DNA of 6,101 nucleotides, taken from Anthropogastromicrobium sp963604075 (lineage in GTDB: Bacteria; Bacillota; Clostridia; Lachnospirales; Lachnospiraceae). Below are positions 1-5,045 of this stretch, piece after piece. Positions within the stretch are counted from its first letter, which is position 1, and each line of letters begins with the position of its first letter. Where the stretch lies: NCBI GenBank assembly GCA_963604075.1, contig CAVCPW010000260.1, forward strand, positions 1 through 6,101, read 5' to 3'. Both the position numbers and the translations under genes were made by a program. The notes beneath the pieces are model-generated. The model saw only the letters and a list, made by a program, of their open reading frames with translations. It searched no databases and was not told the DNA's origin.

Positions 1-48
1 CAATCAAACTGTCCAAATACAGCTGAATGTATTTGGACAGTTTGATTG
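1..48. repeat. Perfect 20-bp inverted repeat with 8-nt loop at the window edge
   Basis: Bases 1-20 are the exact reverse complement of bases 29-48, separated by AGCTGAAT. The right arm encodes VFGQFD, which fits PhoH N-termini as I know them. The left arm is therefore either a native hairpin in the 5' part of phoH or a fold-back artefact at a contig end. It begins exactly at the first base of the window, which favours the artefact. The inverted repeat itself is certain; its origin is not. Confidence 0.95.
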
Positions 49-1015
49 TAATATAAAGAAGATTGAGCGCGCATTTGGCGTGACATTTGTCAACCGCGGC
101 GATACAATCCGTCTGTCTGGCACAGAAGAAGCAGTGGGCAAAGCACGAAGCGTCGTGGATACGCTGCTTGAACTGTCACGCAGAGGAAATACCGTGACAG
201 AGCAAAATGTCGATTACACAATTGCAATGTCCTTCTCAGAGAAGAGCAATGAGGTTCTTGAAATTGACAATGATATCATTTGTCGTACAATTTCAGGAAA
301 GCCGGTAAAACCAAAGACCGTTGGACAGAAGCAGTATGTGGATGCGATCCGCAATAAGATGATCGTATTCGGTGTTGGTCCTGCCGGAACCGGAAAGACC
401 TATCTTGCAATGGCGATGGCGATTGACGCGTTTAAGAAGCAAGAGGTTGGCCGTATTATTCTGACACGTCCGGCAATTGAGGCAGGCGAGAAGCTAGGCT
501 TTCTTCCAGGTGATTTGCAGAGTAAGATTGACCCATATTTGCGTCCGCTTTACGATGCGTTGTACCAGATTATGGGGGCAGAGAGCTTTCTTAACAACCA
601 GGAGAAGGGATTGATCGAGGTCGCACCGCTTGCATACATGAGAGGTCGTACCCTCGACAATTCCTACATCATACTGGATGAGGCACAGAATACCACACCG
701 GCACAGATGAAGATGTTTCTGACACGTATTGGTTTTGGTTCGAAGGTTATAATTACGGGTGATATGACTCAGAAGGATCTTCCAGCGGGTGCACCGTCAG
801 GCTTGGATGTGGCAATTAAGGTATTAAAGAATGTGGATGATATTGGATTTGTCTATCTGGATAATCGCGATGTTGTCCGCCATCCGCTTGTTCAGAAGAT
901 CGTAAAGGCATACGAAGAGTACGAGAACAAGCAAAATAGCAAAAAGCGTGCGCAGGAGCATGCCAAGGACGCAGATGTGCCGCATCCGGAAAAAACGAGA
1001 AAGCCGAGAGGCTGA
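2..1015 (+). CDS. phoH: PhoH-family ATPase (PhoH-like protein), 5' end not in window
   Basis: A cytoplasmic P-loop ATPase of the PhoH family, linked to RNA metabolism; its exact substrate is not settled. Counting from the GTG at 80, residues 1-50 belong to the small N-terminal RNA-binding-like region. The Walker A motif GPAGTGKT is at 100-107, the family signature LTRPAIEAGEKLGFLPGD at 128-145, Walker B IILDEAQ at 197-203, the sensor-like VIITGDMTQKDLP at 223-235 and the conserved RHPLVQKIV at 267-275. A charged, probably disordered tail follows to residue 311. The frame stays open upstream of the GTG to base 2, and that stretch (VFGQFDCNIKKIERAFG) reads like authentic family sequence, so the true start lies at or beyond the window edge and the GTG is not the start. 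The first codons sit in a perfect inverted repeat and may be unreliable. ybeY follows 10 bases after the stop, the usual Firmicute arrangement. Confidence 0.95.
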   Translation, partial: NQTVQIQLNVFGQFDCNIKKIERAFGVTFVNRGDTIRLSGTEEAVGKARSVVDTLLELSRRGNTVTEQNVDYTIAMSFSEKSNEVLEIDNDIICRTISGKPVKPKTVGQKQYVDAIRNKMIVFGVGPAGTGKTYLAMAMAIDAFKKQEVGRIILTRPAIEAGEKLGFLPGDLQSKIDPYLRPLYDALYQIMGAESFLNNQEKGLIEVAPLAYMRGRTLDNSYIILDEAQNTTPAQMKMFLTRIGFGSKVIITGDMTQKDLPAGAPSGLDVAIKVLKNVDDIGFVYLDNRDVVRHPLVQKIVKAYEEYENKQNSKKRAQEHAKDADVPHPEKTRKPRG

Positions 1016-1016
1016 T

Positions 1017-1022
1017 GGAGAG
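1017..1022 (+). promoter_or_regulatory. Ribosome binding site of ybeY
   Basis: GGAGAG lies just after the phoH stop codon, three bases before AGTATG and so closely spaced from the ATG at 1026. It decides the ybeY start against the upstream in-frame ATG at 948, which lies inside phoH and has no family-like sequence after it. Confidence 0.75.
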
Positions 1023-1025
1023 AGT

Positions 1026-1523
1026 ATGACAATTACAATTGAGAATGAAGCTTCAAAGGAACTGCCATTTGACTACAAAGCGTTGATTGAGCGTGTGGTT
1101 ATGGGCTGCATGGATTATGAAAAATGTCCGTATGAGGCAGAAGTGAATGTACTTTTGACGAATAATGATGAAATCCATGCAATCAACAAAGAGTACAGGG
1201 GAATTGACCGTCCGACAGATGTTCTGTCCTTCCCAATGGTGGATTACAGCAAGCCGGCGGATTTTGATCCATTAGAGGATGCCTCTGAGGATTATTTTAA
1301 CTTTGAGACTGGAGAACTGGTACTTGGTGATATCATCATTTCAGTGGACAAGGTGTATGAGCAGGCAGAAAGCTATGGTCATTCATTAGAGCGCGAATTG
1401 GGATTTTTAGTTGCGCACAGTATGCTTCATTTGTTTGGCTACGACCATATGGAAGAAGAAGAACGCGAGCAGATGGAGGCTCGCCAGAGAGAGATATTGA
1501 ACGGATTATCAATTCTCAGATAA
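1026..1523 (+). CDS. ybeY: Endoribonuclease YbeY (rRNA maturation factor)
   Basis: A zinc-dependent single-strand endoribonuclease that matures the 3' end of 16S rRNA and takes part in 70S ribosome quality control in the cytoplasm (known for the family). The 165-residue product has the usual family length. The conserved block YRGIDRPTDVLSFP is at 57-70, with its basic residue R58. The segment GELVLGDIIIS is at 96-106. The metal site HSMLHLFGYDH at 131-141 shows the complete HxxxHxxxxxH pattern (H131, H135, H141). An acidic insertion at about 73-95 is common in Firmicute members. The start at 1026 is preferred because MTITIENE begins the family fold and a GGAGAG site precedes it; the longer frame from 948 adds 26 arginine-rich residues that are phoH read in another frame. 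It follows phoH by 10 bases, so co-transcription and perhaps coupling are likely. Confidence 0.97.
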   Translation: MTITIENEASKELPFDYKALIERVVMGCMDYEKCPYEAEVNVLLTNNDEIHAINKEYRGIDRPTDVLSFPMVDYSKPADFDPLEDASEDYFNFETGELVLGDIIISVDKVYEQAESYGHSLERELGFLVAHSMLHLFGYDHMEEEEREQMEARQREILNGLSILR

Positions 1524-1572
1524 GCCATAGAGGGAGTCCTCGGAATCGTGGCAGGAAAGGGAAAATTTTGTA

Positions 1573-3210
1573 ATGGAAAAAAAGAAAAATGATTTTATCG
1601 CGCAGGGAAGTATTCTGGCGGTTGCGTCGATATTAGTGCGTGTCATGGGAATGATTTATCGTATTCCGATGACGGCTATCATCGGAGATAAGGGAAATGG
1701 ATTTTACTCGTATGCATACAGTGTTTATACGATTTTGCTGCTGTTATCGTCATACAGCCTTCCACTTGCTGTATCAAAGATGGTTTCCGCAAAGGCACAG
1801 CTTGGACAGTGGCGCAATGTAAAGAGAGTCTTTATTTGTGCAGTTATATTTGCAATCGGCATTGGTACCACGTTTGGTCTGATCGTGCTGGTAGGTGCAC
1901 AGTTTTTTACAAAGGTATTTTTTCACAGTGAGCTAGCAGCGATTGCGCTTCGTTTTATGGCACCAACCATTTTGATTATGGCGTTGCTAGGTGTGTTCCG
2001 CGGATTTTTTCAGGGACTTCAGAATACACTTCCGACAGCAATTTCTCAGCTCATAGAAGGTCTGATTAATGCAATCATGTCAGTTGTGTTTGCATATTTT
2101 CTGTTTGATTTCGGTCATGGAATGGACGTCACAAATGGTACAGCTGACCTAGGCTACGCATGGGGTGCTGCAGGTGGTGCTATCGGAACCGGTGCAGGTG
2201 CGCTTGCCGGACTGATCTTTTGCTTTCTTCTGTTTGCGGCATACCGTAAGATTCTGGCAGCTAACATCAGTCGTGATAAGACCGAAACCCAGCAGGATTA
2301 TAAAGATATTTTTCGCTTGATGTTATCAATCGCAGTGCCAGTTATCTTAAGTACCGCGTTATATAACCTGATTGAGCTGGTAGATGGAAGCTTGTTTAGC
2401 AACATTATGGCATCTAAGGGCTTTGGGGATGTAAAGGACAGTATTTGGGGTGCTTATAATGCGAAGGCGCTGCTGTTAGTTCATATTCCGGTATCCATTT
2501 CCTCTGCAATGGCAGTATCGCTTGTTCCGACATTGACAGCTGCCTATGCACTTGGAGATGAGCAGACAGCAAAGTCTAAGGTTAATGCGATTCTTCGCTT
2601 TATCTCAATCTTAGCATTTCCGTCCGCAGTCGGCCTGTTTGTGTTAGCAAACCCAATTATTAAGACTTTATTCGCAAGTGATACAAGTTCTGCAAGTACA
2701 TATCTTCAGGTTGTTTGTCTGGCAGTTATCACATTCTCCTTCTCCACAATTACAAATTCTATTCTTCAGGGAATCGACCATATGAATCTTCCGGTTCGCC
2801 ATTCACTGATTGCTATGGCTGTTCACATTGTGGTGTTGTTGATTCTTTGCCTTGGTTTTGATATGGGTATCTACGGCGTAATCATCAGCTACGTTATCTA
2901 CGCGCTTGTGATTACAATTTTAAATTTCCATTCCATGAGCAAACTTTTGGAGTACCGCCCGGATGTGATGACGTTATTTATAAAACCGGCAGTATCATCT
3001 GCAGTCATGGGTGTCATTTGCTTTGGATGCTATCAGTTGCTCCACCAGTTTTTGGGAAAGGCAATTCCAATGTTGGTATCAATTGTGGCTGCCGTTATTG
3101 TTTACTTTGTGGTTGCCGTTAAGATTAAGCTGCTTACCGAGAGTGTAATGAGAGATTTGCCAAAGGGACAGAAGCTTGTTCATATTGCAAAGAAGTGTAA
3201 GCTTCTATAA
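1573..3210 (+). CDS. SpoVB/YtgP (MurJ-like) flippase, MOP superfamily polysaccharide/lipid II exporter
   Basis: An integral membrane protein of the MOP (MVF/MATE-related) superfamily. Relatives of this length (Bacillus YtgP is about 544 residues) move the peptidoglycan precursor lipid II across the membrane; SpoVB relatives act in spore cortex formation. The substrate here is inferred. The 545 residues contain about 14 hydrophobic segments, for example near 10-30, 50-66, 85-110, 125-141, 160-178, 195-222, 250-268, 302-325, 342-366, 376-395, 412-428, 432-452, 470-490 and 497-516. Family features are the N-terminal SILVRVMGMIYRIP (19-32) with R23 and R30, the block FRGFFQGLQNTLPTAISQL (142-160) and QGIDHMNLPVRH (399-410). 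It starts 49 bases after ybeY at an ATG, with a purine-rich AGGAAAGGGA (1553-1562) ten bases upstream as the likely ribosome site. It could be the main MurJ-type flippase or a paralogue; the window cannot decide. Confidence 0.88.
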   Translation: MEKKKNDFIAQGSILAVASILVRVMGMIYRIPMTAIIGDKGNGFYSYAYSVYTILLLLSSYSLPLAVSKMVSAKAQLGQWRNVKRVFICAVIFAIGIGTTFGLIVLVGAQFFTKVFFHSELAAIALRFMAPTILIMALLGVFRGFFQGLQNTLPTAISQLIEGLINAIMSVVFAYFLFDFGHGMDVTNGTADLGYAWGAAGGAIGTGAGALAGLIFCFLLFAAYRKILAANISRDKTETQQDYKDIFRLMLSIAVPVILSTALYNLIELVDGSLFSNIMASKGFGDVKDSIWGAYNAKALLLVHIPVSISSAMAVSLVPTLTAAYALGDEQTAKSKVNAILRFISILAFPSAVGLFVLANPIIKTLFASDTSSASTYLQVVCLAVITFSFSTITNSILQGIDHMNLPVRHSLIAMAVHIVVLLILCLGFDMGIYGVIISYVIYALVITILNFHSMSKLLEYRPDVMTLFIKPAVSSAVMGVICFGCYQLLHQFLGKAIPMLVSIVAAVIVYFVVAVKIKLLTESVMRDLPKGQKLVHIAKKCKLL

Positions 3211-3251
3211 TTATGAGAATGGATTAAAATAGTAGGCATAATTGTAGAAGC
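3201..3251 (+). repeat. 15-bp inverted repeat overlapping the flippase stop codon
   Basis: GCTTCTATAATTATG (3201-3215) pairs with CATAATTGTAGAAGC (3237-3251). In RNA this is a 15-bp stem with a single U-G wobble and a 21-nt loop. The left arm contains the last codons and the TAA of the flippase gene. The stem is A/U-rich and no run of U follows, so it is a poor intrinsic terminator. It may instead protect or process the 3' end of the message. Confidence 0.7.
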
Positions 3252-3467
3252 AGTTATAGGAATAATTAGATGAAAACGAATCCATGCTTTACATAAGAAA
3301 AAAACGATTGGAACCGGTAAAATTGTGTACCGGGAAATTTGGTGCCTGTGTGAAGTATGCAATTCGTTTTCTTTCTGTTGTGGCATATCTTATGTTAATT
3401 GAGCAGACAGCTAATTTTAGTAGAGCCATACTGAGATGTATGCTTTGCATTCGGAAAATTTATAAAA

Positions 3468-3511
3468 GTGCAAGAAAACCCACTGCCTTTAGGCGGTGGG
3501 TGCTCTTGCAC
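3468..3511. repeat. 44-nt long palindrome (hairpin), possibly a mobile-element end
   Basis: The outer stem GTGCAAGA (3468-3475) pairs perfectly with TCTTGCAC (3504-3511). A 2x2 internal loop follows, then an inner stem ACCCACTGCC (3478-3487) with GGCGGTGGGT (3492-3501), carrying one T-G wobble and a TTTA loop. Read on the minus strand it is followed by TTTTATAAATTTT, so it would resemble an intrinsic terminator in that direction, but no minus-strand gene is present for it to serve. Such strong palindromes flanking non-coding DNA are typical of IS200/IS605-like ends or small derived elements; that assignment is inference. Confidence 0.8.
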
Positions 3512-3517
3512 GTAGTG

Positions 3518-3546
3518 CCGCTTTATATGAGCAAGTAGCGAAGCGG
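3518..3546. repeat. Small hairpin between the two larger palindromes
   Basis: CCGCTT (3518-3523) pairs perfectly with AAGCGG (3541-3546) across a 17-nt loop. It lies six bases after the 44-nt palindrome, and the pair could fold as consecutive hairpins in one RNA. Six base pairs alone is weak evidence. Confidence 0.4.
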
Positions 3547-3547
3547 A

Positions 3548-3591
3548 TTGTGAATATCATTGACATTTGTTATGAATTATTACAGTATAAA
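3548..3591 (+). promoter_or_regulatory. Candidate promoter for the FAD enzyme pair
   Basis: Two overlapping sigma-A-like readings are visible. One is TTGTGA (3548-3553), a 17-base spacer and TATGAA (3571-3576) with a TG extension one base upstream. The other is a perfect -35 TTGACA (3560-3565), but its nearest -10 TATAAA (3586-3591) is 20 bases away, longer than optimal. Either would give a leader of roughly 70-85 bases that contains the 12-bp hairpin before the ATG at 3669. The location suits a new transcription unit after the long gap. The evidence is motif matching by eye only. Confidence 0.4.
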
Positions 3592-3607
3592 GAAAGGGAA
3601 AATTTGC

Positions 3608-3641
3608 CAACTACCCACTGACCAAAGGAAGTGGGTAGTTG
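3608..3641 (+). repeat. 12-bp perfect hairpin in the leader of the first FAD enzyme gene
   Basis: CAACTACCCACT (3608-3619) is the exact reverse complement of AGTGGGTAGTTG (3630-3641), with a 10-base loop GACCAAAGGA that can add CC/GG pairing. It ends 13 bases before the ribosome binding site. No U-run follows, so it is not a standard terminator. Its tip resembles that of the 44-nt palindrome: CCCACTG and GTGGGT are shared at identical spacing. It may be a mobile-element end or a leader structure affecting translation or stability. Confidence 0.75.
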
Positions 3642-3654
3642 CCTATGACAAACG

Positions 3655-3660
3655 AAAGGA
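3655..3660 (+). promoter_or_regulatory. Ribosome binding site that sets the start of the first FAD enzyme
   Basis: AAAGGA stands eight bases before the ATG at 3669. It rules out the longer in-frame starts: the TTG at 3639 lies within the hairpin stem and the ATG at 3645 lies upstream of this site. Confidence 0.7.
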
Positions 3661-3668
3661 TTTTATTT

Positions 3669-5045
3669 ATGAAAACACAGGTGCTTGTCATTGGAGCTGG
3701 TGCGTCTGGTCTAACGGCAGCGATTTATGCTGCCCGTGGAGGATGTGAAGTTCATATTCTCGAAGCACAGGATCGTCCGGCAAAAAAAATCTTGGCAACA
3801 GGAAATGGAAAATGTAATTACACGAATGAAAAAATGGAGATTTCCTGTTATCGAAGTGCATCGTTGCAACAGGCCGAAGTCGTGCTTTCGCAATATCCGA
3901 CGTCCGCTGCAATCGACTACCTAAAGGAGATTGGCATTCGGCCGAGTATACGCGATGGCTATTTGTACCCATCTTCCGGGCAGGCAGCTTCGGTTGCTGA
4001 GTGCCTTTTAATGGAAGCCAAGCAGTTGCATGTCGTGATACATACCGATTCGCTGGTAAAACAGATCAAAAAGCTGCGTGATGGATTTGAAGCAGTGACA
4101 GCAGCCGGAGAACACTTTGTAAGTGATGCGCTGATTTTGGCGGCAGGAAGTCTCGCTGGAATGAAGGCAGGAAAGCTTATCGATCCACAAACTTTTTTCC
4201 GCACACTTGGCTTAAAGGTACAGCCGGTTGTTCCGGCTTTGACAGCACTTGTTCAGGAAAACGATCCAGTAGGAAAGCTTTGGAGCGGCGTGCGCGTGCA
4301 GGCAACAGTCACGCTGTTTTCAGATGGGAAGCGCATGAGTAAAGATACAGGAGAGGTACAGTTGACCGATTACGGAATCTCTGGAATTCCTGTCTTTCAG
4401 GTGAGCCGCTACGCAGCCTATTCACTGTTAAAAAATAAAAAAACAGAGGTGGTGATTGATTTCATGCCATCTATGACAAAGGATGAACTGTTAGAGGAGC
4501 TGCATGTGCGTGCAAGATTTACTGAGCGAAATGCGCAGGGACAGCTGTGCGGATTGTGGAACTCAAAGCTCGTGCAGGCGCTTTGTCGAAAAGTAAGGAT
4601 TGCCATTGACCGCCCAATGCGGCCGACCGATTGTGAACACTTAGCAGAACTTGCGAAGGAATATCAAATTTTAATTACGGGAACAAATCCGGTTAGTCAG
4701 TCACAGGTGTGTGCGGGCGGAGCCGATCTTCGTGAGATCAATCCAGAGACGATGGAGTGCATTAATGTGCCGGGACTGTATCTGACAGGAGAACTTCTGG
4801 ATGTGGACGGAATCTGCGGTGGTTATAATTTGCACTGGGCATGGGCAACTGGTACGCTAGCTGGAAAAGCAGTAGCGAGTGCAGTTAAAACACATGTCCA
4901 GGATAATAAAAATCACACAAAGGACAAGAAGGAATATACAAAAGATAATAAAACGTACATAAGGGATCACAAATCGCATACAAAAGAGAACAAGGAATAT
5001 ACAAAAGGTCATAATGCACAGAAAAACAGAGGAAAAAATAGATGA
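3669..5045 (+). CDS. BaiN/HI0933-like NAD(P)/FAD-dependent oxidoreductase with repeat-built C-terminal tail
   Basis: A cytoplasmic flavoprotein of the HI0933/YhiN/BaiN family, often annotated 'aminoacetone oxidase family'. The physiological substrate is unknown for most members, and a role in bile acid chemistry should not be assumed. In the 458-residue product the FAD-binding Rossmann motif GAGASG is at 9-14 with the acidic E32 closing the second strand. The hallmark KKILATGNGKCNYTN is at 39-53, GYLYPSSGQAASV at 97-109 and DYGISGIPVFQVSR at 234-247. The C-terminal flavin-site block includes AGGADLREINPETME (349-363), VPGLYLTGELLDVDG (367-381) and GGYNLHWAWATG (384-395). The usual family end is near residue 405; here a lysine-rich tail of about 50 residues follows. 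The middle segment around 158-180, where relatives have a glycine-rich GSTGDGY-like stretch, reads AAGSLAGMKAGKLIDPQTFF and looks divergent. The next gene overlaps its stop codon. Confidence 0.92.
   Translation: MKTQVLVIGAGASGLTAAIYAARGGCEVHILEAQDRPAKKILATGNGKCNYTNEKMEISCYRSASLQQAEVVLSQYPTSAAIDYLKEIGIRPSIRDGYLYPSSGQAASVAECLLMEAKQLHVVIHTDSLVKQIKKLRDGFEAVTAAGEHFVSDALILAAGSLAGMKAGKLIDPQTFFRTLGLKVQPVVPALTALVQENDPVGKLWSGVRVQATVTLFSDGKRMSKDTGEVQLTDYGISGIPVFQVSRYAAYSLLKNKKTEVVIDFMPSMTKDELLEELHVRARFTERNAQGQLCGLWNSKLVQALCRKVRIAIDRPMRPTDCEHLAELAKEYQILITGTNPVSQSQVCAGGADLREINPETMECINVPGLYLTGELLDVDGICGGYNLHWAWATGTLAGKAVASAVKTHVQDNKNHTKDKKEYTKDNKTYIRDHKSHTKENKEYTKGHNAQKNRGKNR
4884..5009 (+). repeat. Six tandem 21-bp units (two 63-bp blocks) coding a heptapeptide-repeat tail
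   Basis: In frame, the protein reads VKTHVQD, NKNHTKD, KKEYTKD, NKTYIRD, HKSHTKE, NKEYTKG: six heptads with consensus xKx(H/Y)TK(D/E). The units pair as 1-4, 2-5 and 3-6, so the array is best seen as a 63-bp block (4884-4946) duplicated once (4947-5009), with 12 of 21 residues identical between blocks. Units 3 and 6 differ at only 2 of 21 bases. The array begins exactly where the family's conserved C-terminus ends. The coding strand is very A-rich. Confidence 0.85.
5028..5033 (+). promoter_or_regulatory. Ribosome binding site of the second FAD enzyme
   Basis: AGAGGA lies inside the last codons of the preceding gene, eight bases before the ATG at 5042. Together with the ATGA stop-start overlap it indicates translational coupling of the two flavoproteins. 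Confidence 0.75.

Larger units (their letters stand above)
3211..3668. other. 458-base intergenic region without a credible gene
   Basis: This gap separates the phoH-ybeY-flippase block from the FAD enzyme pair. It holds several inverted repeats (entered separately) and a weak promoter candidate near 3548-3591. From about 3272 to 3467 I see only a 10-bp inverted pair (GAAAACGAAT at 3272-3281 and ATTCGTTTTC at 3362-3371) and two similar 12-mers, ACCGGTAAAATT and ACCGGGAAATTT, four bases apart near 3315-3342. A plus-strand reading frame of 84 codons at 3284-3538 lacks a ribosome site and runs through the palindrome, so I do not call it a gene. No tRNA, rRNA or recognised riboswitch was seen. 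Confidence 0.75.

Noticed and set aside
80..82. GTG at 80 as the phoH start
   Set aside because: The frame is open upstream and encodes family-like sequence, so the gene begins further left.
948..1025. Longer N-terminus for YbeY
   Set aside because: The 26 extra residues are phoH read in another frame, and a good ribosome site plus the family-like start point to 1026.
3468..3511. Plus-strand intrinsic terminator of the flippase operon
   Set aside because: No U-run follows on the plus strand; the T-rich side is on the minus strand, where there is no gene to terminate.
3284..3538. 84-codon plus-strand reading frame in the gap
   Set aside because: It has no ribosome binding site, no recognisable family or membrane pattern, and its last third is simply the translated 44-nt palindrome.
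3639..3668. Upstream starts (TTG 3639, ATG 3645) for the first FAD enzyme
   Set aside because: They lie in or just after a hairpin stem without a ribosome site; the conserved protein begins with MKTQVLVIGAG at 3669, preceded by AAAGGA.
4884..5009. CRISPR-like array
   Set aside because: The 21-bp units are contiguous without spacers, keep the reading frame and vary like coding repeats.
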